The position numbers were made by a program, and so were the translations under genes. The notes under the pieces are model-generated. The model had not been told where the DNA came from and did no database searches. It saw nothing but the letters and a program-made list of their open reading frames with translations. Positions 8,550 to 16,506 of a DNA stretch of 64,000 nucleotides are shown one piece after another (position 1 is the stretch's first letter; each line of letters begins with the position of its first letter). This stretch comes from Nevskia soli DSM 19509 (lineage in GTDB: Bacteria > Pseudomonadota > Gammaproteobacteria > Nevskiales > Nevskiaceae): NCBI RefSeq assembly GCF_000711955.1, contig NZ_JONR01000008.1:124001-188000 (forward strand), in the 5' to 3' direction.

Positions 8550-8969
8550 ATGCAGAAGACCTACAGCGGCAGCTGCCATTGCGGCGCGGTACGTTTCGAA
8601 GCGGACATCGACCTCGCCCAGGGCACCAACAAGTGCAACTGCTCCCTCTGCGCCAAATCGCGCGCCTGGTTCGCCTTCGTCCCAGGTGCCGCCTTCCGTA
8701 TCCTGGCGGGCAAAGACGCGCTGGCCGAGTATCGCTGGACTCCACCCGCAAAGCCGGAGCCCTTCCTGCACTACCTCTTCTGCAAGACCTGCGGCGTGCG
8801 GGCCTATGCCTGGGGCGAGCACGCGTCCATGGGCGGAGTGTTCTGCGCCGTGCCCGTCACCAACCTCGACGGCGTGGATGCCGACGAACTGGCCGCGGCG
8901 CCGATCAAGTATGCCGACGGCCTGCACGACCGCTTCAACGAGGCGCCGGAGGATACGCGGCTGTTGTGA
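8550..8969 (+). CDS. GFA (glutathione-dependent formaldehyde-activating)-like protein (139 aa)
   Basis: GFA/CENP-V fold zinc protein. Cys motifs visible are SCHCGAV near residue 8, CNCSLCAKS near 34 and CKTCGVRAYAW near 78. Family members bind one or two zinc ions; the named Gfa activity (S-hydroxymethylglutathione formation) applies to few of them, so the substrate is unknown. GGAAGGGG precedes ATG 8550. It lies 41 bp after the SRPBCC gene and is probably the third gene of the ArsR operon. Confidence 0.85.
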   Translation: MQKTYSGSCHCGAVRFEADIDLAQGTNKCNCSLCAKSRAWFAFVPGAAFRILAGKDALAEYRWTPPAKPEPFLHYLFCKTCGVRAYAWGEHASMGGVFCAVPVTNLDGVDADELAAAPIKYADGLHDRFNEAPEDTRLL

Positions 8970-9003
8970 GCATCGCCGTCCACGCGGAATCTGCGAAGCC
9001 CGG

Positions 9004-9024
9004 CGATATTGGCAGGCAATATCG
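9004..9024. terminator. hairpin after the ArsR-SRPBCC-GFA operon
   Basis: Inverted repeat CGATATTG / CAATATCG with a 5-nt loop, 35 bp past the GFA stop. No T-run follows, so termination is only possible. Confidence 0.4.
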
Positions 9025-9086
9025 GCACAAGCACGAATCCCCCGCTCCATTTGTATGTCACACTGCCCAATTGGAGTAAATGATCG

Positions 9087-9515
9087 ATGCTCAACATTGG
9101 CCTGGCGACTGCATTCAAAGCCTACGACGCAAAACAGAAGAACCACCGCTCCGTCTGCGCCATCGCACGGGATGGCTCCCTGGTGGTAAGCCTCTGGGAG
9201 CACCATATGGGGCCCGAGGCCGGCCATCTCGTAGCCAGGGGTTCATTTGACCGGTGGACCGGTCCGGGCAACGACGAATTCAGGGCCAACGTGAAGCAGG
9301 CTTTCGATACCAATCAGCGGATCCGCGTCATCATCACCTCGACCAAGCAGACCGAAGAGGTCGAGCGCGGTGCCGACGGCAGCACCTTGAAGAAGGAATG
9401 CAAGGTCCGCAAAGACCTCATCGGTGAAGTCTTCGAGGCCGACGAAGCGCGCTATGCCATCCGCTTCAAGAAGGCGGCCGATTCCACGGCGGTCGTTCCG
9501 GCCAACCGCGACTAG
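9087..9515 (+). CDS. hypothetical protein (142 aa)
   Basis: No family recognised. It is soluble and without a signal peptide. The sequence begins MLNIGLATAFKAYDAKQKN and alternates predicted strands with charged turns (VIITSTKQTEEVERGADGS), suggesting a small alpha/beta protein. It stands alone between the ArsR operon and a DUF1801 gene. Its length, clear stop and in-frame codon bias support it being real. Confidence 0.65.
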   Translation: MLNIGLATAFKAYDAKQKNHRSVCAIARDGSLVVSLWEHHMGPEAGHLVARGSFDRWTGPGNDEFRANVKQAFDTNQRIRVIITSTKQTEEVERGADGSTLKKECKVRKDLIGEVFEADEARYAIRFKKAADSTAVVPANRD

Positions 9516-9657
9516 GGCCATCGGGCGTATCGTGAAGATTTGAGCTGCCTTAATATTACGGTGCCGGGCAATTCAAATGGGCTGTTGTGTCGGGCCGCAA
9601 GCGCGCCGCAGCCCCGTTCGGTCCGATCACCGCTATACGGCATGGGTGGGGGGCGAC

Positions 9658-10056
9658 ATGAGTCAGCTTTTTCTATTCCCCGGTGCGGTCAGGCGCGATC
9701 CAGCCGTCGAGTCATGGCTGCGCGAGCATCCTGGTGAATTAGGCGCTATCGCACAGCGCTGGCTTGAAGTCATGCGTGGCTGCGGAAGCGACGTCCGGGA
9801 GTTGCTGCATGACGGCCATCCAACCGCCTGCGTCGGCGAAGCGGCATTCGGCTATGTCAACGCCTTCAAGGCCCACGTCAATGTCGGCTTCTTTCGCGGC
9901 GCCGAGCTTTCCGATCCGGATGGGCTGCTGGAAGGCGCCGGCAAATTCATGCGCCACGTAAAGCTCATGCCCGGTCGTGAAGTAAATGCCCCAGCGCTCG
10001 TAAAACTGATCCAAACGGCATACGCAGACATGAAGAGACGCCTGGAGGCGGAGTAA
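9658..10056 (+). CDS. DUF1801 domain protein (132 aa)
   Basis: Matches the general pattern of DUF1801/YdhG-like proteins: an N-terminal helix pair, a central strand pair GYVNAFKAHVNVGFFRGAEL, and a C-terminal basic helix ending AYADMKRRLEAE. The family has a small alpha/beta fold of unknown biochemical role. ATG 9658 is preceded by a G-rich ribosome-binding region; an upstream GTG/ATG would add an unlikely Arg/Ser-rich extension. It is cytosolic. Confidence 0.75.
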   Translation: MSQLFLFPGAVRRDPAVESWLREHPGELGAIAQRWLEVMRGCGSDVRELLHDGHPTACVGEAAFGYVNAFKAHVNVGFFRGAELSDPDGLLEGAGKFMRHVKLMPGREVNAPALVKLIQTAYADMKRRLEAE

Positions 10057-10154
10057 TTTGCAGGTGCCCTGTAGTCAGACGAACGACCACAAGCGGCCGC
10101 GATCAGCGACTTGGCTTGCCATCGGTTATCACAAGGGTTATCAACGAGGCCATC

Positions 10155-10568
10155 ATGTCTTCCCGTACAGCCTCCTGCCTTTGCGGACAATTGCGCATCC
10201 AGGTCGAAGGCGAGCCGCGGGGCGTCGGCATTTGCCACTGCCTCGCCTGCCAGCAAAGAACCGGCAGCGTCTTCGCAACCCTGGCCAGCTTCTCCGAGCC
10301 GTTCAAGGTCTTCGGAACCGCCACCGAATACGTCCGTGCCGGCGACCAGGGCGCCCGGTTCAGATTCAGGTTCTGCCCGGTCTGCGGGACCACCGTCTTC
10401 CACACCGAAGAAGGCGAGAGCGGTCGCGTGAGCGTCGCCGTCGGGGCATTTGCCGATCCCGGCTTTCCCGCACCGCGGGTTTCCGTTTACGACTGCCGCA
10501 GGCACCCTTGGGTCCAGTTGCCGCCGGGCACGAAGGTATTCGTCAAGGATCCGACTCCGGAAGGCTGA
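10155..10568 (+). CDS. GFA-like zinc protein, second copy (137 aa)
   Basis: A second GFA/CENP-V fold protein with clear zinc motifs SCLCGQL (residues 7-13), CHCLACQQRTG and CPVCGTTVFHTEEG. It is only distantly similar to the copy at 8550-8969, so it is not a recent duplicate. GAGG precedes ATG 10155. Six bases separate its stop from the ATG of the following membrane protein, suggesting co-transcription. The substrate is unknown. Confidence 0.85.
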   Translation: MSSRTASCLCGQLRIQVEGEPRGVGICHCLACQQRTGSVFATLASFSEPFKVFGTATEYVRAGDQGARFRFRFCPVCGTTVFHTEEGESGRVSVAVGAFADPGFPAPRVSVYDCRRHPWVQLPPGTKVFVKDPTPEG

Positions 10569-10574
10569 ACGGTC

Positions 10575-10874
10575 ATGAACCCATCCGTGCTGTTTGGCTC
10601 AGGCGCAATGCTTGTAATCGTCGATCTTGCAGTGACGATTGCAATTTCGCGTAGTGCAATCTATGAGCCTTCCCAGAAGCGGATCCAGTATCTTTTGATC
10701 CGGCTTGTTCCGGTTGTCGGAGCGGTAGTCGCATGGTGTGTGCTGCGAACGCAATCGGAGCCGTTTGAGGCCGGGAAAGAAATATCTACTGGAAATCCTC
10801 ACATCGCCGAGAACTACCCCGATCGGAATGAAGGAAATTCCAGTCACGATGCCGGAGATCACGGTGGGCCATGA
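10575..10874 (+). CDS. small two-helix membrane protein (99 aa)
   Basis: Two hydrophobic helices (about residues 6-25 and 40-60) separated by a short loop with SQK, then a hydrophilic acidic tail. The core SQK-x2-Q-x-LLI-x-L-x-PV-x-GA-x-VA is shared with the 81-aa protein at 42141-42386, so the two belong to one family that I do not otherwise recognise. The start lies 6 bp after the GFA stop. An immunity-like or membrane-accessory role is possible, but nothing visible proves it. Confidence 0.65.
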   Translation: MNPSVLFGSGAMLVIVDLAVTIAISRSAIYEPSQKRIQYLLIRLVPVVGAVVAWCVLRTQSEPFEAGKEISTGNPHIAENYPDRNEGNSSHDAGDHGGP

Positions 10875-10943
10875 ATTTCCAGCTGGTCGCCTGTTCGCTG
10901 GCTGTACCAGCGGCTGGCCACTGAGTTTCGGCACCAAGAAGCC

Positions 10944-11204
10944 ATGAAAGACGACGACACAGGCAAAAATTGGGCGTCGGCCATCAACGGCGCGTTTTGG
11001 CTTGGATTGGTGCTGGCCTTTACGAGTGCCTGCGCCTGCGAATTTCTGACCCCGGTAAACCTGTTTGTTTGCTTGGGGGTGGGTGCCGTCGTCGGATTTG
11101 GTAGTTCGGGGCTTATGCTTTGGTTGTTTCACCGGGATCAGGTGACGGTGAAAGACATCTGGCGCGGAATAGGCGATGTTTGGAACGCGTTTGGAAAATT
11201 CTAA
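10944..11204 (+). CDS. small membrane protein (86 aa)
   Basis: Two predicted membrane helices (about residues 15-35 and 40-62, the latter Gly-rich) with a charged C-terminal tail ending VWNAFGKF. No family is recognised. It follows the other small membrane gene by 69 bp on the same strand. Its TAA stop lies in TCTAAACGGCATCAAGCCCG, which resembles the left half of an integron attC site. No convincing right half was found. Confidence 0.6.
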   Translation: MKDDDTGKNWASAINGAFWLGLVLAFTSACACEFLTPVNLFVCLGVGAVVGFGSSGLMLWLFHRDQVTVKDIWRGIGDVWNAFGKF

Positions 11205-11357
11205 ACGGCATCAAGCCCGACAGGCAGGATGTCACAGCGGGAAAATGCTGCTGAGATGTTCAATCGCTATCGCGAAATAGCGTGATCGGGAGGGTATGGA
11301 TCACGCTCTAGGCGTGCCTGATTCTCGATTGGACGGGCGGCACTACTGCAAATGCCG

Positions 11358-11386
11358 CAGCCCGGCCGGTTTAGCCGGCAGGGCTG
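11358..11386 (-). terminator. possible terminator of the Spy-like gene
   Basis: Stem CAGCCC / GGGCTG with an inner CCGG pairing, just beyond the minus-strand stop at 11399. Two further overlapping hairpins lie at 11265-11282 and 11279-11307 (AGCGTGATC / GATCACGCT) between the convergent genes. None has a good T-run. Confidence 0.4.
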
Positions 11387-11398
11387 GGCGCTACGTCT

Positions 11399-11911
11399 TT
11401 ACTTCGCGGCGGGCGCGGCGGTGTCGGCAGCCGGGGCGGCACCTTTATGCATGTGGCCGTGGTGCTTCTTCTCGGCCTGGTTGCGGAACACCACGTCGGC
11501 GGTCTGCTTCTGCTCGTCGGAGAGCACGTTGTAGAGGCTGGTGAAGGCGGTGACCATCTTCTGCATGTTGTCGGCGTGCAGCTGAGCCAGCGCGGCGTAG
11601 GACTTCATCGCTTCGTCGGCGTTGAGCGTCGCGATCTTCTGCGAGCGGTCCTTCAGCGCTTCATCCGTCTTCTTGGCGTTGTCGCGCATGGTGTCGGCGA
11701 AGGCTTCCCATTGCATCGACTGCTGGTTGGTGATCTTCAGCTGGGCGTGCAGGTCGCTGATGCGCTTCTCGACGAAGTCCTCATGCTTCTGGGCGTGGCC
11801 ACCCTTCTTGACGGGCGCGGCCGTGGTGGTGTCCTGGGCCCAGGTTGCGCTGGAGAGCAGGGCGAGCGCCAGCAGCGCGGGGGCTGCGGCTTTGCGGAAA
11901 GTGATGTTCAT
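11399..11911 (-). CDS. Spy/CpxP-like periplasmic protein (170 aa)
   Basis: A cleavable signal peptide (residues 1-25, ending ATWAQ) is followed by a Lys/His-rich segment and long amphipathic helices. The layout resembles LTXXQ-motif Spy/CpxP proteins, for example FVEKRISDLHAQLKITNQQSMQWEAF and LYNVLSDEQKQTADVVF. That family comprises ATP-independent periplasmic chaperones or metal-stress sensors. The His-rich stretch KKHHGHMHKG near the C-terminus may bind metal. The tail is Ala/Pro-rich. It is monocistronic and convergent with the preceding small membrane gene. Confidence 0.78.
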   Translation of the reverse strand: MNITFRKAAAPALLALALLSSATWAQDTTTAAPVKKGGHAQKHEDFVEKRISDLHAQLKITNQQSMQWEAFADTMRDNAKKTDEALKDRSQKIATLNADEAMKSYAALAQLHADNMQKMVTAFTSLYNVLSDEQKQTADVVFRNQAEKKHHGHMHKGAAPAADTAAPAAK

Positions 11912-12135
11912 ATGGGTAATCCCGGAATTGGTGATTGGATCGAAAGAGGTGTGTTCGGTTTCTTGTCGGCCGGCGGCAACAGTCTAAGCCCAATAACGGG
12001 GCTAAGCATTGTTACGTTGGACGATTGCGGCGGGCGAATGCTGTTCTTCGCCACCGCCTTCTGTAGGGGCCAATCATCCCAAAACGGACATCGACGTCAG
12101 AGGCCTTTTCGGTAACAGCGAGCCACAGGCCGTCA

Positions 12136-12870
12136 CTAGATTTGAGCGGTACCTCCATCAACGAAGACCTCTGTTCCTGTCATAAAACTTGATTCGCTGG
12201 AAGCGAGGAACAGCGCCGCCGCGGCGATCTCCCCGGGTGCGCCCATGCGGCCCATGGGAACCGAGCCCACGAGCGCGCCCAGCAGCTCTTTCGGAAAGCT
12301 GGCCATCGGTGGCGTGTCCACGGGACCAGGAGTCAGCAGGTTTGCACGGATTCCGCGATCTTTCAGCTCGAAGCTCAGCGAGCGAGCCAGTGAGCGCAAT
12401 GCGGCCTTGGCTGCTCCGTAGACGCTCAGATGCGGAACGACTTTTACCGCGGCGATCGATCCGGTCATGATGATAGAAGCATCATTGTTCAGCAAAGGGA
12501 TCGCTTTCTGAATGGTGAAAAACGTCGCGCGGATGGTCAGGCCGAAGGTTGTGTCGAAGGATTCCGCGCTGACCGCGCTGAACGGTTCAAACGGTCCGCC
12601 GCCGGTGTTGGCGAAGACGACGTCCAGATGTCCCGCCTCCCGGGCAATCGTGGCATACAAGTGGTCCAGGTCCGACAGTATGGTCACGTCGCCCTGTACC
12701 GCGGTGACGCCCTTTCCGATCAGCGCCTGTGCTTTCTGCAGCTCTGCCGCGCGGCGCCCCGTTATGAACACCCGAGCCCCTTCCGCCACGAACCGCTGCG
12801 CCGTGGCCAGGCCGATGCCGCTGCTTCCGCCGGTGATCAGTGCGACCTTGCCTTCAAGCTTTCCGGACAT
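12136..12870 (-). CDS. SDR-family NAD(P)-dependent oxidoreductase (244 aa)
   Basis: Classical short-chain dehydrogenase. The Rossmann motif is TGGSSGIG near residue 14, with NTGG in place of NNAG, the catalytic Ser in IMTGSIAA, YGAAKAA supplying the Tyr-x3-Lys pair, and the C-terminal FVDGGTAQI. ATG 12870 is preferred to ATG 12876 because GGGAG lies 6 nt upstream of it and abuts the other. It is the last gene of a three-gene operon (hydrolase, MAPEG, SDR) divergent from a TetR gene. The substrate is unknown. Confidence 0.88.
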   Translation of the reverse strand: MSGKLEGKVALITGGSSGIGLATAQRFVAEGARVFITGRRAAELQKAQALIGKGVTAVQGDVTILSDLDHLYATIAREAGHLDVVFANTGGGPFEPFSAVSAESFDTTFGLTIRATFFTIQKAIPLLNNDASIIMTGSIAAVKVVPHLSVYGAAKAALRSLARSLSFELKDRGIRANLLTPGPVDTPPMASFPKELLGALVGSVPMGRMGAPGEIAAAALFLASSESSFMTGTEVFVDGGTAQI

Positions 12871-12901
12871 CTTCATCTCCCTTGGTTTGCGGCGGCGTCG
12901 C

Positions 12902-13324
12902 TCACCCGAAGGCGATCACGCCGAGGCGTATCCACGTTCCCAGCAGGACAAACTGGCCCAACATGAAAATCGGCGTACGGATCCAGAGGCGGTTCAGACC
13001 AATGTGAACGACGGCGTGCGCCCAGCGCAGCGCCACGTAGCACCAACACAGTACGGGCAGCCAATCGTCCCGGAGTCCCAGCGCGATGGTCAGAACGACC
13101 GCGGTGTAGAACAGCACGGGAAACTCGAAAAGATTGGCGAGCTGCCGGGTCGGTCGCATCACGGCGACCGATGCCCCCGTACCGTCCCAATCCTCGTAAT
13201 ATGACGCCGGCCGTCGCCCCGCAATCAGATCGCCAAACCGGGTGACCAGGGTGCAGAGCGCAACCCCGAACGACAGGGCGACCATGGCAAACAGCTGCGG
13301 CAAATAAACGTGGGCGACGTTCAT
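12902..13324 (-). CDS. MAPEG-family membrane protein (140 aa)
   Basis: Four hydrophobic helices of the membrane-associated eicosanoid/glutathione metabolism type. The signature part is FEFPVLFYTAVVLTIALG followed by CWCYVALRWAHAVVHIGLNR. Bacterial members are poorly characterised. The ATG overlaps the TGA of the upstream hydrolase (ATGA at 13321-13324), fixing the start and coupling the two genes. The SDR gene follows after 31 bp. Confidence 0.82.
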   Translation of the reverse strand: MNVAHVYLPQLFAMVALSFGVALCTLVTRFGDLIAGRRPASYYEDWDGTGASVAVMRPTRQLANLFEFPVLFYTAVVLTIALGLRDDWLPVLCWCYVALRWAHAVVHIGLNRLWIRTPIFMLGQFVLLGTWIRLGVIAFG

Positions 13325-14271
13325 GCCGGCCGCTGCCCCTGCGCGCTTGCGCCGACAGACGATGGCGCACGACCCGTCGCTCGCGGCTCCACTGCCAAAT
13401 GGTCGTCGAGGAACCGGATCATTTCCCCAGTCGCAGCCTCGAACGGTTCGCCGAAGTAGATTTCGAAGTGTGAAGCGTCGAAGGATGCCGCCCGCCCCTT
13501 CGGGGCCAGCGCCGATATCTTGCGTGCAAGGGCGGCGGGACAAATCTCGTCCCGCTCGCATACCAGCATCAGCAGCGGTGCCCGTACCCGCCTGGCATAG
13601 GTGATCGGCCGGTACAACGGCAGCGTGAGCATCAGCCGGGCGGCGACCAGGTTGCGCCAGGGGGACGGCCCGTCGAGCATCGCCTCGTAGGCCTGTTCCG
13701 CGCCCAGCCGGGTCATCAAGGCCGATTCCCCGGGCGCGCCAGCCAGCTTGATGTACTTCGGCGACATCCCGAACACGGCTCGAATCTGATCCACGAGCCC
13801 TGCCGACACCCACCGCAGAACCTGCTTCGGCTCCGCCCTCAACGCCACCGCCAGGCAATCCGAGACGGTGCACTGCGACATGACGGCGGCCAGGTCCGGG
13901 CGGCGGGCGCCGACGACTATGGCGTGGCCGCCACCGAAGGAGGTTCCGAACAATGCAATCCGCTTTGCGTCGACTTCCGGACGCGCGGCGACGCAGTCGA
14001 TGGCCGCGCAGATGTCGTCGAGTTGCCGGCTCACCGAGCACAGGAAACGCGGCACGCCGCCGCTGGCGCCCCAATGGCGATAATCGAAGCTCAGCATGGC
14101 GTAGCCGGCCGCGGTGAACTTTTCCGCATAGGCGGACAGGCGCACCTGCCGGATCGCGCCGATGCCGTGCGCGACGACGACGCAGGGGTGGGGGCCAGCC
14201 CCGGACGGCAGGTACAGCCAGGCCTCGCAGCGGATTCCCCCGGAATTGAACGTCAGATCAAGCCGTTTCAT
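13321..14271 (-). CDS. alpha/beta hydrolase (316 aa)
   Basis: Cytosolic alpha/beta hydrolase of the dienelactone-hydrolase/peptidase-like group. An HG oxyanion region is in VVVAHGIGAIR, the nucleophile elbow is GTSFGG (about residues 110-115), the acid is probably the Asp of CERDEICP, and the His is in ASHFEIYFG. There is no signal peptide. It is the first gene of a coupled operon with MAPEG and SDR genes and is divergent from a TetR regulator across an 84-bp promoter region with a perfect palindrome. An ester or lactone substrate is inferred. Confidence 0.85.
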   Translation of the reverse strand: MKRLDLTFNSGGIRCEAWLYLPSGAGPHPCVVVAHGIGAIRQVRLSAYAEKFTAAGYAMLSFDYRHWGASGGVPRFLCSVSRQLDDICAAIDCVAARPEVDAKRIALFGTSFGGGHAIVVGARRPDLAAVMSQCTVSDCLAVALRAEPKQVLRWVSAGLVDQIRAVFGMSPKYIKLAGAPGESALMTRLGAEQAYEAMLDGPSPWRNLVAARLMLTLPLYRPITYARRVRAPLLMLVCERDEICPAALARKISALAPKGRAASFDASHFEIYFGEPFEAATGEMIRFLDDHLAVEPRATGRAPSSVGASAQGQRPA

Positions 14272-14302
14272 TCACAGCGCCTTCGCTCACAATCGACCGC
14301 TG

Positions 14303-14324
14303 TATAATCCGAGGAATTCCTCGG
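14303..14324. promoter_or_regulatory. TetR operator overlapping a -10 box
   Basis: TATAAT at 14303-14308 is followed at once by the perfect 16-bp palindrome CCGAGGAATTCCTCGG (14309-14324), in the gap between the divergent hydrolase operon and TetR gene. The placement would let a TetR dimer block transcription both ways. Confidence 0.7.
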
Positions 14325-14355
14325 TTTTTGCACTCGCATTCATCAGGGTGGCGTT

Positions 14356-14994
14356 ATGTCGGCAGCCGATGCCCGTTTTTCCCAGAGAAAGGAGCCGGTA
14401 CAGGCTCGTTCCAGGCTGACGGTGAGGGCCATCATCGAGGCCACGGCTCAGGTTCTGGTAGCCATCGGCTACGAGCGCGCGACCACCGACGCGATCGCCG
14501 CCCGGGCCGGCGTCAGCATCGGAACCCTGTATCAATACTTTCCCAACAAGGAATCGCTGGTTTCTGCGCTGATCAAGAACCACGTGGACGAGATCATGCG
14601 GACAGTGGAAGCGGCGTTGACGGAAGCCGCGGACGCGACGCTCGAATCGGCGCTGCAGCGAATGATTCACGCCGGCGTGGAGGCCCACCGCGCCGACCCT
14701 GCGCTGCACAAGGTTCTGTTCGAGCAAGTCCCGCGCAACAAGTTGCTTGGGAAACATCTGGACACGAGCGGCAAGCTACAGGCGATGATCCAGGAGTTTC
14801 TGCACGGGAAGATGCCCGGACTGCCGCGGGCCCGGATCCGCGTTGTAGCGCTGGTCCTCGAAACCACCATCGAAGCTCTGACGCATCGAGCGGTAGTCGA
14901 TGCACCGGATTGGCTGCGCTCCGGGCAGATCGAGACTGAAGCCCTGATGCTGTTGCGCCCATACCTCTTGGAGGCATCGCCGCGCCAAAGGTGA
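14356..14994 (+). CDS. TetR/AcrR-family regulator (212 aa)
   Basis: N-terminal TetR helix-turn-helix: AIIEATAQVLVAIGYERATTDAIAARAGVSIGTLYQYFPNKESLVSAL, with recognition helix SIGTLYQYF. The C-terminal ligand-binding helices are unclassified. The ATG lies 32 bp after the palindrome at 14309-14324, its probable operator. The divergent hydrolase-MAPEG-SDR operon is the likely target. The inducer is unknown. Confidence 0.88.
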   Translation: MSAADARFSQRKEPVQARSRLTVRAIIEATAQVLVAIGYERATTDAIAARAGVSIGTLYQYFPNKESLVSALIKNHVDEIMRTVEAALTEAADATLESALQRMIHAGVEAHRADPALHKVLFEQVPRNKLLGKHLDTSGKLQAMIQEFLHGKMPGLPRARIRVVALVLETTIEALTHRAVVDAPDWLRSGQIETEALMLLRPYLLEASPRQR

Positions 14995-15178
14995 TGGACC
15001 ACACGCAATTATGTAGGTCCGGGTCTGTGTGCGGCATTCATTGCGTCGTGGCCTATTGAGAGGGCTACAGTGGTGTGATTTTGGACTGCAACGCAGCGGT
15101 AAAATTAGCGTTAACAGGCCCTGGTTGAGCGACAGGGCTGTTGCCCGGCTGCCTGGAAACGCGATAATCATCGCGCCC

Positions 15179-15586
15179 ATGCTGACCCAGCACTATTCCC
15201 TCATCCTGCACCTGCACGTCACTTGCGTGATCTTGTCGGGTGCGCTGTTCTCTGCGAGGGGGATCATGCGCATGTGGGCCGTGCCACTGGCCAATCACCG
15301 AATGCTACGCGTGTCGTCGTACCTCATCGATACGACATTGCTCACGGCCGCCATCCTGCTGACGTCGATCATCCGGCAATACCCGTTGACCAGCGGCTGG
15401 CTGACCGTCAAGGTAGCGCTGCTGCTGGTTTACATTGCGCTGGGGTCGCTCGCCCTCAAGCGGGCGCAAACACCCCGCGCCCGCCTGCTCGCCTTTCTCG
15501 GTGCCCTCGCAATCTATGCCTACATCATCAGCGTCGCATTGGCCCACGATCCTTTGGGCGTGTTTCGCCGGTTTGTCAGCGCCTAG
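15179..15586 (+). CDS. SirB2-family membrane protein (135 aa)
   Basis: Four membrane helices with the family opening HYSLILHLHVTCVILSGALFSARG and basic loops (GIMRMWAVPLANHR). SirB family proteins are small inner-membrane proteins of unclear function, sometimes near respiratory or redox genes. ATG 15179 gives the normal family N-terminus; the open frame upstream is not conserved-looking. The stop overlaps the stop of the convergent HiPIP gene by 4 bp. Confidence 0.8.
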   Translation: MLTQHYSLILHLHVTCVILSGALFSARGIMRMWAVPLANHRMLRVSSYLIDTTLLTAAILLTSIIRQYPLTSGWLTVKVALLLVYIALGSLALKRAQTPRARLLAFLGALAIYAYIISVALAHDPLGVFRRFVSA

Positions 15587-15906
15587 GACTTCGCCGTCCA
15601 GGACGTGCACCAGCCTGTCGCCTTGACCGACTTGCCGGGAAACAGCGCGCAGCCGCCTTGGCTGGAACCCGCGGCGCCCTGGTAGAGCGTGCACGTAGCG
15701 CACTTGCTACCCGGTTTGGCGTCCGTTGCCTTGCTGGCATCGCCGACGTACTTCACCGCCTTGGCGGTCGGATCGTCCGGAGTGACGAGCGGGGCATCGG
15801 CGGCAAACGCCGATCCAAGCTGCGCTCCCGCGACCGGGATCAGGGCAAAGCCGACTGCGATGTTCTTGAGCAGTCGGCGGCGCGATTCGTTTGTGGTCTG
15901 TTTCAT
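15583..15906 (-). CDS. high-potential iron-sulfur protein (HiPIP, 107 aa)
   Basis: Periplasmic 4Fe-4S electron carrier. A twin-arginine signal (ESRRRLLKNIAVGF) is followed by a mature part with the four HiPIP cysteines: KCATCTLYQG, GGCALFPGK and GWCTSWT. HiPIPs pass electrons from the bc1 complex to terminal periplasmic acceptors. AGGAG precedes the ATG. The gene sits 33 bp after the Sco-like gene on the same strand, at the end of the nirK-nirV-sco run. It may therefore donate electrons to the NirK cytochrome domain; that pairing is inference. Confidence 0.9.
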   Translation of the reverse strand: MKQTTNESRRRLLKNIAVGFALIPVAGAQLGSAFAADAPLVTPDDPTAKAVKYVGDASKATDAKPGSKCATCTLYQGAAGSSQGGCALFPGKSVKATGWCTSWTAKS

Positions 15907-15939
15907 ACGGAACTCCTGGGTGAGTAAAAGGTGGCGTCG

Positions 15940-16506
15940 CTACTGCGATTCGCCGGCTGTCGCCAACTGCAGACTGGCCTGGAATGCATCGTCGCCGACG
16001 ATCTTCGAGGTTTTTGCCAATACCCTACCCCTGCCATCGAGCAGGGTAATGAGCAGGGAATGGTCGAATTCACCGCCCGCCTGGCGGCGGTAGCTGATAC
16101 CGAGCAAGGCGGCGATCCTGCGGGCGTCGGATTCGCCGGCACTCGCAAACATCCATCGGGCTGGATCGGCCCGGTGCAGGCGGGCAAGGCCGGCAAGTTG
16201 TTGCGCCGTATCGCGCGCCTGGTCGAAACTGACCATCAGCACGCGTAGCCGGCCGCGCGCAGCCGGGTCAAGGTGCGATTCGTAGGCCTGTATTCCGGTG
16301 ATGAGCATTGGACAGGCAGCCGGGCAGCTGCCGTAAAACATGCTGATCATGACCGGGTATCCTCGATATTGGTCAAGGCCCGCGGTACCCCCTGCCTGAG
16401 TAGTCAGTGCCGCGTTCAACTGGTAGACGGAATCCGGCGGCAGCGCCACTTCACCGGCATCGGCGCTCAGCGCCACGATCCACAACATCCAGGCTAGGTA
16501 TCTCAT
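15940..16506 (-). CDS. SCO1/SenC-family copper protein (188 aa)
   Basis: Periplasmic thioredoxin-fold copper chaperone. The signal peptide is at residues 1-18, the Cu-binding motif CPAAC lies in MFYGSCPAACPMLITG, and the conserved distal His is in GGEFDHSLLI. Sco proteins deliver copper or reduce cysteines for CuA/CuB sites. Here the gene overlaps nirV by 4 bp, so its likely client is the copper nitrite reductase. Translation is probably coupled. Confidence 0.88.
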   Translation of the reverse strand: MRYLAWMLWIVALSADAGEVALPPDSVYQLNAALTTQAGGTAGLDQYRGYPVMISMFYGSCPAACPMLITGIQAYESHLDPAARGRLRVLMVSFDQARDTAQQLAGLARLHRADPARWMFASAGESDARRIAALLGISYRRQAGGEFDHSLLITLLDGRGRVLAKTSKIVGDDAFQASLQLATAGESQ

